64,000 nucleotides of DNA from Kibdelosporangium persicum (lineage in GTDB: Bacteria > Actinomycetota > Actinomycetes > Mycobacteriales > Pseudonocardiaceae). Positions 43,708-56,000 of this stretch are shown in pieces. A program made the translations under genes and the position numbers. The stretch is from positions 1 to 64,000 of the forward strand of contig NZ_JAAATY010000029.1 in assembly GCF_013280595.1 (NCBI RefSeq), written 5' to 3'. Position 1 is the first letter of the stretch; every line of letters starts with the position of its first letter. A model generated the notes under the pieces. That model was not told the origin of the DNA. It ran no database searches and worked only from the letters and a program-made list of their open reading frames with translations.

Positions 43708-43761
43708 CTACGGCCAGTCAACGCCCCTCCGCGGGATCTGACGGTGTGGCACCATCGCCAC

Positions 43762-44205
<444 letters not shown>

Positions 44206-44215
44206 GGTGGCCGCC

Positions 44216-44635
44216 ATGAACAGCACCGACATCACCATTGCCCAGGCGTACCTGCCCCACAACGACCCGGACGCGGCGCTGGCGTTCTACCGCGACGTCC
44301 TCGGTTTCGAGGTCCGCGGCGACGTCGGGTACGACGGGATGCGCTGGATCACCGTCGGACCGCCCGGCCAGCCCGGCACCTCCATCGTCCTGCAGCCGCC
44401 CGCCGCCGACCCCGGCATCACCGACGACGAGCGCAGCATGATCGAGCAGATGATGGCCAAGGGCACGTTCGCGGGCGTCAACCTGGCCACCGAGGACGTC
44501 GACGCCACCTTCGAGCGGCTGCAGGCCAACGGCGCCGAGGTGGTCCAGGAACCGACCGACCAGCCGTACGGCATCCGGGACTGCGCGTTCCGCGACCCCG
44601 CAGGCAACCTCCTCCGTATTCAGCAGGCCGGCTGA
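44216..44635 (+). CDS. VOC-superfamily (glyoxalase/bleomycin-resistance-like) protein
   Basis: A 139-residue two-repeat VOC fold: AYLPHNDPDAALAFYRDVLG opens the first half, and FAGVNLATEDVDATFERLQA with DCAFRDPAGNLLRIQQ closes the second. The metal His/Glu pattern is incomplete, so it may bind or modify a drug-like compound rather than act as glyoxalase I. It lies between the AraC gene and the UvrA-like gene, a recurrent actinobacterial trio linked to toxin or drug tolerance (context inference). Confidence 0.85.
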   Translation: MNSTDITIAQAYLPHNDPDAALAFYRDVLGFEVRGDVGYDGMRWITVGPPGQPGTSIVLQPPAADPGITDDERSMIEQMMAKGTFAGVNLATEDVDATFERLQANGAEVVQEPTDQPYGIRDCAFRDPAGNLLRIQQAG

Positions 44636-44670
44636 GCCGCCGCGACGAGGGGGACGAAGAAGGAGACACG

Positions 44671-47061
<2,391 letters not shown>

Positions 47062-47136
47062 CGGCCCGTCCATCGCGGCGCCACGGAAACGGGTGGTGGG
47101 ACGGGGCTTACCACGTCTCGTCCTGCCACGTAGCCG

Positions 47137-47481
47137 TTACGTGTTCGTCGGCCACGGCACCGAATCCGACGCTTCCCACGTCGAGCGCCCTGCGTGAAGC
47201 AACGAAGACTGCGAGGGGATAAGCAGGTGGTGGTGCGCGATCCGCCAGATACGGCAGGGAAACCTGTGATTGCGCAGCAGCCCGGCGCAACTGCGGCACC
47301 GGCCTTTGCGGTCGGGCTGATGCAGGTCCAGGATCTCCCGCATGGCCGAGGCCAGGGTTCCCAGCTCGGTCGTCGCGGGTGTCACACTCGTGGCGAAGTC
47401 GGCATTGCTCGCCAGTCTTTCCAGCCCGGCAAGACGTTCCGTCATCGCGTCTCTCATCACCGCGGCGAATACGTACGTCAT
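47137..47481 (-). CDS. Small Cys-containing protein of unknown function
   Basis: About 114 residues. The first half is helical (MTERLAGLERLASNADFATS); the second has GRCRSCAGLLRNHRFPCRIW, a Cys cluster seen in many short actinomycete proteins of unknown role. ATG at 47481 has GAGGT seven bases upstream on the minus strand, which supports this start. Probably second in a unit with the small gene at 47558-47791. Confidence 0.55.
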   Translation of the reverse strand: MTYVFAAVMRDAMTERLAGLERLASNADFATSVTPATTELGTLASAMREILDLHQPDRKGRCRSCAGLLRNHRFPCRIWRIAHHHLLIPSQSSLLHAGRSTWEASDSVPWPTNT

Positions 47482-47557
47482 CAGATGCACCTCGTTCGAA
47501 GGCAGTTCGTTCCCGGAGACTTGGGCGCCGCACGACGCGGATCGCCATGACATGACC

Positions 47558-47791
47558 TCAACGACGAACACAACACCCATGGCGGCCAGGCAGCCGTCGC
47601 CGGCGATGAAGTCCGGCGAGTGCCCGGACGAGCACATCGCGGTCGTCTCTGGGCGTGCTGATCAGTCGATCGACGACGACGTGAGCCAAGCTCGTGCGGG
47701 GCGGGACGGCGACCACACCGGCTGCGATCTGACAGGAATTCCCGGAAGCGTCACCGATGTCCACAAGCACCTTGCTGTCCCGATACGGCAC
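47558..47791 (-). CDS. Short hypothetical protein
   Basis: A 77-residue ORF (opening VPYRDSKVLVDIGDASGNSC) with a basic C-terminus (LHRRRRLPGRHGCCVRR). GTG at 47791 has GGAGG seven bases upstream. I do not recognise it. It lies 76 bases ahead of the next small gene and downstream of a nested GTTGCC/GGCAAC repeat. Could be spurious; the ribosome site and operator-like sequence are the support. Confidence 0.4.
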   Translation of the reverse strand: MPYRDSKVLVDIGDASGNSCQIAAGVVAVPPRTSLAHVVVDRLISTPRDDRDVLVRALAGLHRRRRLPGRHGCCVRR

Positions 47792-47825
47792 GCTGTGGCC
47801 TCCACTCGCCCCTCCGCCGCCGTCA

Positions 47826-47872
47826 GTTGCCAATGTTCCCTCTGTTGCCAGAATATCGGCAACGGAGGCAAC
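47826..47872. promoter_or_regulatory. Nested inverted repeat, candidate operator
   Basis: Two GTTGCC copies (47826-47831, 47844-47849) face two GGCAAC copies (47858-47863, 47867-47872). The inner pair encloses AGAATATC. The cluster lies 35-80 bases upstream of the minus-strand gene starting at 47791 and is more A/T-rich than its surroundings, as expected of a repressor-covered promoter. Confidence 0.5.
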
Positions 47873-47981
47873 GGGGGCGGATAATCCCCTGATCAGGCGA
47901 CCGGGCGGGTGGCCTTCGGCCCTGCCTGCCTCGCTCCAGAGGGGCGTCGCGTCGTCGGCCGGACGAAGGCCAAGCCGGGAA

Positions 47982-49196
47982 TCACGCGTTACGCCGCAGC
48001 ACGGGCGTGATCCACGCGGCCGCCACGCCGGCCGCGAGCACGCACAAGCCCGCGGCGAGGCCGCCACGGGGACCCGCCGACACCGAGACGAAGCCTGCCA
48101 AGGCGGCCCCCAGCGGCTGGCCGATGCCCCACGACAACATCCGGCACGTGGTGTTGACGCGTGACTGTAGTTCCACCGGGATCTCCTGCTGCCGGTACGT
48201 GATCGCGTTGAGCACGACCGTCGAATGAGCGGCGCCCCACAGCACGGCCGCAGGCAGCGCGACGAGCCAGTACGAGCTGGCGAGAACAAGCAGCCCGCAC
48301 ACCAGCGAGATCGGCAACGCACCCAGCGTCACCCGCGCGGGCCGGAACCGTCTGCTCAGCATCGGCACAAGGCGTGACGCGGCCAGCCCGCCCACGCCCC
48401 AGCAGCTGAACAGCGCGCCAAGCCTGACATCGCCCGACGGCGCGATCCCCAGAACCTTGTCCGCCCAGGGAACGAGCATCGCCACCCACGCCCCGGCCCC
48501 CACGGCATGGGTCGTGCCCACGAACGTCAGCGTCCGGACAACCTTGTTCTGCCAGAGGAACCGCAGGCCCGTGGCGATGTCCACCTTCCCGCGAGTGGGC
48601 ACGGACAGCGGAGCGCGGATACCGGCGACCAGCATCGCCGCGGCCACCGCGGTGACCACGTTCACGCTGACCAGCGCCGCCGGGGCCAACGACGCGACAA
48701 GCACGCCCGCCAAGGCGGGCACGACCAGCTCGATGGAGGTCGTGGTGGCGTAGAGCGTGGAGAACGCGGAGGTGAGGCGTTCCTTGCCGACGAGCGTGGG
48801 CAAGGCGCCGAAGTTGGCGGCGTCGAAGAAGACAAAGCAGGTCTGCACGACAAAGCCGACGACGATCACCTGCGTGGCGGTCAGAACACCGCTGTACCAG
48901 GCGATCGGGATGCTCGCCAGCGCGACTCCGGTGACGATCTCCATGCGCACCATCAGTTCCCGGCGCCGTACCCGGTCGGCCACCGCACCGGCCACCAGCC
49001 CGAACACCAGGTACGGCGCCGCTTCGCTCGCCGCGACCGCCGCCGTCCACGCGGACGACCCGGTGAGCTGGTAGACGAGGACCGGCAGCGCCACGATGGA
49101 GACCAGGCTCCCGACCAGTGACACCGCCCGTGCCCCGATGTAGCGCCGGAAGTCCCTGTCGGTGCGGAGATCGACTCGCGTGGCGTCCTGTGTCAC
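47982..49196 (-). CDS. MFS exporter (MFS_3 / enterobactin-exporter-like)
   Basis: A 404-residue 12-helix transporter (DFRRYIGARAVSLVGSLVSI, GLVAGAVADRVRRRELMVRM as motif A) of the group that includes EntS-like siderophore exporters and macrolide efflux proteins. GTG at 49196 follows TAGGCT (complement of 49203-49208) by six bases, suggesting a leaderless promoter with a palindromic operator just upstream. It lies directly after a metal/siderophore import operon, 70 bp from its last gene, so siderophore export is possible but unproven. Confidence 0.8.
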   Translation of the reverse strand: MTQDATRVDLRTDRDFRRYIGARAVSLVGSLVSIVALPVLVYQLTGSSAWTAAVAASEAAPYLVFGLVAGAVADRVRRRELMVRMEIVTGVALASIPIAWYSGVLTATQVIVVGFVVQTCFVFFDAANFGALPTLVGKERLTSAFSTLYATTTSIELVVPALAGVLVASLAPAALVSVNVVTAVAAAMLVAGIRAPLSVPTRGKVDIATGLRFLWQNKVVRTLTFVGTTHAVGAGAWVAMLVPWADKVLGIAPSGDVRLGALFSCWGVGGLAASRLVPMLSRRFRPARVTLGALPISLVCGLLVLASSYWLVALPAAVLWGAAHSTVVLNAITYRQQEIPVELQSRVNTTCRMLSWGIGQPLGAALAGFVSVSAGPRGGLAAGLCVLAAGVAAAWITPVLRRNA

Positions 49197-49208
49197 AGCA
49201 GCAGCCTA

Positions 49209-49231
49209 ACGAAAACAGTTACCGTTTTCAT
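49209..49231. promoter_or_regulatory. Palindromic operator upstream of the MFS gene
   Basis: Arms ACGAAAACAGT (49209-49219) and ACCGTTTTCAT (49221-49231) match at 9 of 11 positions around one T. The site fills the spacer between the -10-like TAGGCT and the -35 region of the MFS promoter. The AAAAC/GTTTT half-sites recall metalloregulator boxes, but spacing does not fit the Zur or DtxR consensus. Confidence 0.55.
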
Positions 49232-49266
49232 CCACATGCGGAAAAGAAGACGGGTCGTACCCCGCG

Positions 49267-50046
49267 TCAGCTCGAAGCGGCGTCATAGGAGCACATCGGC
49301 TTGCCGGTGAGGTCGTCCAGCCAGACCCGTCCCTTCACTCCGAAGACCGCGTGCAGCAGGCCGGCGTCGACGACCTCGTCGGCAGGTCCCTGCGTGTGGA
49401 CCACTCCGTCGCGCAACGCCACGATCCGGTCGGCGTACCGCGCGGCCTGGCTCAGATCGTGCAGGACCGTGACGACGGTGAGCCCACGTTCCCGCTGCAA
49501 CCGGCGCACGAGCTCCAGCACTTCCAGTTGGTGCCGGACATCGAGGTAGGTCGTCGGCTCGTCCAACAGCAGTACCGGAGCGTCCTGGGCGAGCGCCAAC
49601 GCCAGCCTCGCGCGCTGCCTTTCCCCGCCCGACAAGTGATCCACCTGGGCGTCGGCCAGGTCCAGCACCGCGGTGTCGGCCATCGCCGTGCGCTCCGCGG
49701 CATCCTGGCCGTTGCCCAGCATGCCCAACGGCCCGCGCACCGCGTATCGCCCCTGCCGGACGAGTTGGCTGACGGTCATCGCGCCGACAGGCGGCATCGA
49801 CTGCGACAGGATGGCCACCCGGCGGGCGATCTCCCTGCGCGACAGCGACTTCAGCGGATCGCCCTGGATTCTCACGACACCGTCCGCAGGCGGGAGCAGA
49901 CCGGCGAGCACGCGCAGCAACGTGGACTTCCCGCATCCGTTGCGGCCGACCAAGGCCAGCCATTCCCCGCGTTCCACCGTGACCGAGACCTCGTCGAGGA
50001 CGGTCCTGGATCCAAAGCGGACAGTGATGTCCTCGGCCTCGATCAC
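49267..50046 (-). CDS. Iron-siderophore/metal ABC transporter ATPase (FecE-like)
   Basis: A 259-residue ATPase: Walker A GRNGCGKST, signature LSGGERQRARL, Walker B VLLLDEPTTYLDV, H-loop VLHDLSQA. The C-terminal VWLDDLTGKPMCSYDA segment is common in siderophore ATPases. GTG start overlapping the permease stop by four bases. Final gene of a four-gene importer operon. Confidence 0.88.
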   Translation of the reverse strand: MIEAEDITVRFGSRTVLDEVSVTVERGEWLALVGRNGCGKSTLLRVLAGLLPPADGVVRIQGDPLKSLSRREIARRVAILSQSMPPVGAMTVSQLVRQGRYAVRGPLGMLGNGQDAAERTAMADTAVLDLADAQVDHLSGGERQRARLALALAQDAPVLLLDEPTTYLDVRHQLEVLELVRRLQRERGLTVVTVLHDLSQAARYADRIVALRDGVVHTQGPADEVVDAGLLHAVFGVKGRVWLDDLTGKPMCSYDAASS

Positions 50047-51008
50047 CGCATACCTCCCACCGTCGCCGCGGATGTCCGCTTCGCCACGTGAATCATGACC
50101 ACCGCACCGGCGACCGCCGTGACCGCGCCTGCCGGGAGACTGGCGTTCTGGGCGACGATGTCGGCCGCCGCCACAGTCGCCGCGCCGATGAGAGCGGACA
50201 GAGGCAGAGCGACCCGTTGGTCACTACCGACCAGCGCACGTGCCGCGTGCGGTGCGAGCATGCCCACGAACACCAATGCGCCGGTGGTCGCCGCGGCCAC
50301 CGATGTCGTCAGCACGGCCAGCATCAACACCACGATGCGCCATGGCGTGACCGAAACGCCGACAGCCTTGGCGTGGTCGTCGTCGACGGCGAGAACGCCG
50401 AGCACGACCGTCACCAGGAACGCGCCCGCCAGGCCGATCACCAGGAACGGCCACAACGCCGACCAGTGTTCCCAGGTTCGCCCGTTCAAGCTGCCGACAA
50501 GCCATTGAGTCATCGCGCCGGCCAACTGAGGACGCGCGGTGAGCAGGATGAGTGTGGCGCCCGCGAGCATCGCCGACAGCAGGACGCCGATCACCGCGAG
50601 CCCCAACGGATCCGAGCCGCGCAGCGACGCCACCAGCCAGAGCACTCCGCCGCCCAGCATGCCGCCCAGCAGGGCGAGCACGACCATCTCGATCGGTGAC
50701 TCGCTGCCGATCGTCGTCGCGACCACCGCGCCGAGGATCGCGCCCGAACCCACCCCCGTGACTTCCGGTGACGCCAGGGGATTGCGGAGCGTCGACTGGA
50801 GAATCGTGCCGGCCACTCCGAGACACGCTCCGGCGCCCAGGCCGACGAGGACACGCGGCGCCCGAAGTTCGACGATGATCTGCCGCTCGGTGCCGTCCCC
50901 GCCGAACAGTGCCGCCAATGCCGTCACCGGAGACATCGACGACCCGGTGAGCAACTGGACGAACGCCAGCACGGCCGTGACCACGACCATCGGAATGAGC
51001 CACTTCAT
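50043..51008 (-). CDS. Iron-siderophore/metal ABC transporter permease (FecD-like)
   Basis: A 321-residue FecCD-family permease with about nine helices: LRAPRVLVGLGAGACLGVAG, QSTLRNPLASPEVTGVGSGA, GALVFVGMLAPHAARALVG. It pairs with the paralogous permease upstream, which it overlaps by four bases, to give a heterodimeric channel. Confidence 0.9.
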   Translation of the reverse strand: MKWLIPMVVVTAVLAFVQLLTGSSMSPVTALAALFGGDGTERQIIVELRAPRVLVGLGAGACLGVAGTILQSTLRNPLASPEVTGVGSGAILGAVVATTIGSESPIEMVVLALLGGMLGGGVLWLVASLRGSDPLGLAVIGVLLSAMLAGATLILLTARPQLAGAMTQWLVGSLNGRTWEHWSALWPFLVIGLAGAFLVTVVLGVLAVDDDHAKAVGVSVTPWRIVVLMLAVLTTSVAAATTGALVFVGMLAPHAARALVGSDQRVALPLSALIGAATVAAADIVAQNASLPAGAVTAVAGAVVMIHVAKRTSAATVGGMR

Positions 51009-51946
51009 GCCGGCACCCGCCTTCGTCTGCGGGACAGCACAAGGATTCCGACCGCGACACCGATGACGGCGGTGAGGCCACCGACCGGAAGTTCGATCGG
51101 ATAGAGCACCGTCCGTGCCGCCAGGTCCGCCGCGACGACGAGCAGGGCGCCGAACACCATCGACCAGAACGCCGACGCCGTCCCGAGCGCGCGGGCCAGT
51201 TGCGGCGCGAGGAATCCGATCCAGGCGATCGGGCCGCAGAACCCGACAACGACAGCGATCAGCAGACAGGACACCGTGAGCACCACGACCCGGGCGCGTC
51301 CGGCGTTCAACCCGGCCGATGCCGCCGCCTCGTCACCCAGCCGCAGTACCTTCAACGAAGGCAGGCACAGGACCGCGAGCGGCGTGACCACGGCCAGCGC
51401 GATTCCCACCACCAGGACGTCAGCCCAGTCCGTCCCGGTCAGGGAACCGAGCAGGTACCGCACCAGGACGCCCTGATCACGGGAGTCCGCGAGGGCTGAC
51501 GCGGCCAGCAGGACGGCTTGCAGCGCGGCACTCACGGCCGCACCGATCAGCAACGTCGCCTCCGGCCCGACCGCGCCCCGCACCGCCAGCAATGTCAGTC
51601 CCGCACCGACGGCCGCCCCGGCCACGGCCGGAAGCAGCGGCGCGCCCGGCACGGTGAGTCCAAAAACGACACAGACGGTCACCGCGGCGGCGGCACCACC
51701 GGAAACGCCAAGGAGTTCCGGTACGGCCAGCGGGTTGCGCAGCGACTCCTGGAGCATCAGCCCGGCGACGCCGAGCGCGCCGCCCGCCAGCAGCCCGAGC
51801 AACAGCCGCGGCGCCCTCAGTTCCACGACGACGATGTGCTCGATGCCGCCCGCGAAAAGCCGGTTCACCCCGACGAACGGGGTCCCCAGCATGAGCGAGC
51901 CGATGATCAGCAGGACAGCGAGGACGGCCAGGAAACCGCGGATCAA
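51005..51946 (-). CDS. Iron-siderophore/metal ABC transporter permease (FecC-like)
   Basis: A 313-residue FecCD-family permease: LRAPRLLLGLLAGGALGVAG, QESLRNPLAVPELLGVSGGA, CGPIAWIGFLAPQLARALG. I chose TTG at 51946, which overlaps the binding-protein stop as TTGA; the longer frame upstream reads antisense-like low-complexity sequence across the binding-protein gene. The helix pattern begins at once after this start. Confidence 0.85.
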   Translation of the reverse strand: MIRGFLAVLAVLLIIGSLMLGTPFVGVNRLFAGGIEHIVVVELRAPRLLLGLLAGGALGVAGLMLQESLRNPLAVPELLGVSGGAAAAVTVCVVFGLTVPGAPLLPAVAGAAVGAGLTLLAVRGAVGPEATLLIGAAVSAALQAVLLAASALADSRDQGVLVRYLLGSLTGTDWADVLVVGIALAVVTPLAVLCLPSLKVLRLGDEAAASAGLNAGRARVVVLTVSCLLIAVVVGFCGPIAWIGFLAPQLARALGTASAFWSMVFGALLVVAADLAARTVLYPIELPVGGLTAVIGVAVGILVLSRRRRRVPA

Positions 51947-52923
51947 TTCGCGGGGACCTTGGCGAGGGCCTCGTCGATCACGGCGGTGAGGCTGCGCGTG
52001 CCCCGGCCGGAACCCCACAGTTTCGCGTGCATCTCGTGGACGTGTCCCTGCTGGACGGCTGGGATCTGGCGCCACACCGCGTTGTCCGCGAGCTGGGCGC
52101 TCAACGTGCGGTCGTTGCTGGAGAACAGCAACGAGTACACGAACACCACGTCCGGCTGCTTGGCCAGCAGCTCCTCGACGCTGTAGTTGCTCGCGGTCGT
52201 GACGTCGGTTCCCTTGGCGGGGAAGGGATACGTGAACAGCTGGCCGAGCAGGTGGCCCTTGAGCGAGTCACTGGTGTCCACGCCGATCGAGTCGGCGCTG
52301 CCGTACATCAGCAGCACCTTCCGCTGCGCCTGGCTGTTCTGGTGCGTGGTGGCGACAGCACTCGCGAGCCTGTCCCGGAACCGCTGCTCGGCGCTGGTCG
52401 CGGCGTCCGTCCGGCCGGTGAGCGCGCCCAGTGCCCGCAGGGATTCCACGGACTCCGTCCAGGTCGCCGGCTCGACCAGCCACAGCGGCGCGAACTTCTC
52501 CACCGCCGGGCGAAGCCCGTCGTGCACGCCCGGCAGGCCGATCACCAGATCGGGCCGCAGCGCACTGATGCTTTCGACGTCCTCGGACCCGAACGTGCCC
52601 TTCACCACCGGCACGGCCGCGCCCCGCTCGCCCAGCAGCGCCGGGTGCGTCAGCAGCGTCGGATTGCTTGTCGCGGCAGGCACAATGCCCAGCTCGGTCA
52701 GCACGTCGTCGCACATCCCGTTGAGGCACACGATGCGTTCGGGTGCTTTGGGCAGCGTCAGCGGCTTGCCGCCGACGGTCACCGTCAGGCTTGCTTGCAG
52801 CGGCTGGACGGTCCGGTCGATCACCGGGGTCTCGGCGCGCCGCTCAGGGGCACCGCCTTGGGCCACCGGGGCCGAGCAACCCACGACCAGCGCTAAGAGG
52901 GCGAACAGGGCCACTCGCTTCAC
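51943..52923 (-). CDS. Iron-siderophore/metal-binding lipoprotein (FecB-like)
   Basis: A 326-residue class III binding protein with lipoprotein signal (KRVALFALLALVVGC). Features: APERIVCLNGMCDDVLTELG, SISALRPDLVIGLPGVHDGL, long connecting helix around 165-195, and LLAKQPDVVFVYSLLFSSND. The Cys in GMCDD is unusual. GTG at 52923 has GAGGA six bases upstream. First gene of the operon; the neighbouring palindrome at 52956-52977 may bind its metalloregulator. The ligand (siderophore, haem or free metal) is not predictable. Confidence 0.85.
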   Translation of the reverse strand: MKRVALFALLALVVGCSAPVAQGGAPERRAETPVIDRTVQPLQASLTVTVGGKPLTLPKAPERIVCLNGMCDDVLTELGIVPAATSNPTLLTHPALLGERGAAVPVVKGTFGSEDVESISALRPDLVIGLPGVHDGLRPAVEKFAPLWLVEPATWTESVESLRALGALTGRTDAATSAEQRFRDRLASAVATTHQNSQAQRKVLLMYGSADSIGVDTSDSLKGHLLGQLFTYPFPAKGTDVTTASNYSVEELLAKQPDVVFVYSLLFSSNDRTLSAQLADNAVWRQIPAVQQGHVHEMHAKLWGSGRGTRSLTAVIDEALAKVPAN

Positions 52924-52955
52924 GATCGATCCTCACGTTGAGATGGAAACGATCG

Positions 52956-52977
52956 TCATTATCGTGTTCGACAATGA
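52956..52977. promoter_or_regulatory. A/T-rich palindrome upstream of the FecB-like operon
   Basis: TCATTATCG (52956-52964) and CGACAATGA (52969-52977) match at 8 of 9 positions around TGTT. It lies 33 bases upstream of the binding-protein start, in the divergent region shared with the AfsR-like gene. The TCATTNTC half-sites resemble Fur/Zur-type boxes; no DtxR/IdeR iron box is visible. Confidence 0.5.
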
Positions 52978-53077
52978 TCCGGTCAAGCTCCGCGCCTGCC
53001 GGTGTGATGAGCCTCCGAGGGCCCCGATGACCTGGGCTTCTCGTGAAGTGGCCACGGTGGTCGCGTAGATTGGCGGA

Positions 53078-56000
53078 GTGCGCCCGGTGTTCGAGTTCGG
53101 CTTGCTGGGCCCGGTACAGGCGTACCGCGGAACCACCCGGCTGGAACTCGGGCCACCCAAACAGCGCCTGGTGCTCGCCGTGCTCCTGCTCACCCCGAAC
53201 CGGCCCGTTCCGCTCGACCGGCTCGTGGACCTGACCTGGCCGGACTCCCCGCCACCCACGGCACGCACCGCGATCCACGGCCGGATCTCCCGGCTGCGGG
53301 CCGTCCTGGCCGCGACCGACGGACCCGATCACGGTGTGTCGTTGGACAGCGAAGGCTCGGGCTACCTGCTGCGCGTCGACCCGGCGCTGGTCGACGTCCA
53401 CCGTTTCACCGCGTTGCTGGCGCAGGCGCGGGCCGCCGGGCAGGACGATCATGCCGTTGCCTTGTACGACCGGGCGCTCACCCTTTGGCGCGGAGCACCC
53501 CTGGACGGTGTGGCGTCGGACTTCGTGCGGCGTCAGCTGTGTGCCGAGCTGGTGGAAGCGCGGCTGAACGCGGAGGAGGAACAGGCCGAAATCCGGCTGC
53601 GGCTGGGGCAGCACAGGGACTTGGTCGAAGTGCTGACCGGGCGGCTCGAGGTGGACCCGGCACGGGAGCGCACCGCGGGACAGCTCGCCCTAGCCCTCTA
53701 CCGCAGTGACCAGTCCAGCCAGGCGCTGGACGTGTGCCGCCGTACACGTCGTCACTTGCACGACGAGCTGGGCATAGACCCGGGTCCATCGTTGCGCGAA
53801 CTCGAAGTGGCCATCCTGCGCAACGACGCTTCCCTGGCCGCTCCCGCCGCCGCCCGTCCTCGCCCGGTCGTCGCGCTGCCCTCGCATCTGCCCGCTGAGC
53901 CCGCGGGTTTCACCGGCCGGGCCGTCGAGGTACGGCGGTTGACCGAACTGCTGTCCGGCGCTCCGACAACGGTGACCGTCACGGTGATCTCGGGCGTCGC
54001 CGGTGCGGGCAAGACGGCACTGGCCGTGCACTGCGCCCATCAGGTGTCTACGCGCTATCCGGACGGGCAGTTGTACGTCGACCTGCAGGGATACCACCAG
54101 AGCGAGCCGATGCGGCCGGTGGACGCGCTCGCGCTGTTCCTGCGGGCCCTTGGCGTCGCGCCGACCCAGGTCCCGGCCGACGAGAACGAAGCCGTCCTGC
54201 TGTACCGCTCGCGGACGGCGGGCCGCAGAGTGCTGGTGGTCCTGGACAACGCGAGCTCAGCGGACCAGGTGCGGCCGTTGCTGCCTGGGGCCGCGGGCAG
54301 CGCCGTGCTGGTCACCAGCCGGGACGACCTGCGTGGCCTGACCGCGTTGGACAGCGCCGTGCCGCTGCGTCTGGACACGTTGACGCCCATGGAGTCGCTC
54401 ACTCTGCTGAGCCGGGTTCTCGGCACGTCACGGGTGGAGTCCCAACGCGGCGCGGCGGAAGACCTGGCCCGGCTGTGCGGCCACCTTCCGCTGGCCCTGC
54501 GCATCGCGGCAGCGCACCTCGCCGCCCGTCCGACGGAACCGATCGAGACGTACGTGCGTGCCCTCGACGAGGGCAACCGCCTGGGCATGCTGGCGATCCC
54601 GGAGGATTCACGCGCCGCCGTCGAGACCGCGTTCGACCTGTCGTACCGGACGCTCACCGCCGACCACCAGCACCTGTTCGGCCGGCTGGGTCTGGTGCCA
54701 GGACCGGATTTCACGGCAGCGGTCGCGGCGGTGCTGACCGGCTTGCCGGTGCCCGACACCGAGACCGGGCTGGACCGGCTCGAAGCCGCCCACCTCGTCC
54801 GGCGGCACGCGCCCGGCCGGTACCGACTGCACGACCTGCTTCGCTTGTACGCCATCGCACGCGCCACGGACAAGGACGTCCACCGCCTGCTCGCGTATTA
54901 CCTCCACAACGCCGATGCCGCGGCCCGCAGGCTCTATCCGCACAAGATCCGGCTGCCTCTGCCCGCGCCGCCGCCCGGACTCGTGGTCACCGAGTTCCCC
55001 GACACCGGCACGGCCTCGCGCTGGCTGGACAGCGAACTGCCCAATGTGATCGCCGCGATCCACTTCTGCGCACGCGAAGGACACCACCAGACCCTGTGCC
55101 TGCTCGCGGACACCCTGCGCGGCTACTTCTACGGCCGCGGCTTCGTCTCCGAATGGCTTGCCGTGGCCACTGCCGCACGGCAGGCCGCCTCGGATCCCAT
55201 GCTGGCGTGTGCCGCCGAACTCAGCCTGGGCGACGCGTACTCCGTCCGCAGCAGGCACGCTCAAGCCCGTGAACACCACGAGGCGGCACGTTCACTGGCG
55301 CGCCAGGCGGGCTGGCTGGACGCCGAGTCCACCGCGTTGGGCACGTTGGGCGTCATCTACCGGGAGTCGGGCCGGTTGCGTGCGGCGATCGACAGCTTCA
55401 CCGAGGCGCTGGAGATCAACGTCCGGCAGGACCAGCCGCACAAACAGGTGCTGGATCTGGTGAACCTCGGCGGTGCGCAGGCGATGCTGGGTGACCTGCG
55501 GCAAGCCGCCGAGTCGTTCCGCCGGGCGTGGCTGGCCGGGCGGCGGGTGGAATCCCCCAGCGGCACGGCGATGGTCCTGCAGTGCCTGGGCAACACGGAC
55601 CGGCTGCTCGGCAAGCTGACCGACGCCACCGGGCACGTCACCGAAGCCCTGGCCCTGTACCGCGGCACCGACGACGTCCTCGGCCAAGCCAGCGCCCTGG
55701 ACAGCCTCGCCTCGATCCACGCCGACGCAGGCCGATACCGCGAGGCACGGCAGACCGCGACCGAGGCACTGGAGCTGGCGCGGAAAATCGACAGCCTCCG
55801 CGTCGAATCGGCGGCGCTGAACACCCTGGGCACAGTCCACCACCTCCAAGGTGAGCCCTCGGCGGCTCTGGCGTGCCACAGCGAGGCACACCAGATCGCC
55901 GTCACCGCCGGCCTGTCCAGCGACCTCGACGCGCTGGTCGGCATCGCCAACGCGAACGTCGCTTTGGGTTCGTACGCCGAGGCTTCGTCCACGGCGAACC

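Noticed and set aside
51947-52075. N-terminal extension of the FecC-like permease to 52075
   Set aside because: The extension is antisense-like Arg/Pro-rich sequence across the binding-protein gene; TTG 51946 in a TTGA overlap fits the family N-terminus.
52924-53077. DtxR/IdeR iron box upstream of the FecB-like gene
   Set aside because: No sequence close to TTAGGTTAGGCTAACCTAA is present in the divergent region; only the TCATTATCG/CGACAATGA palindrome is seen.
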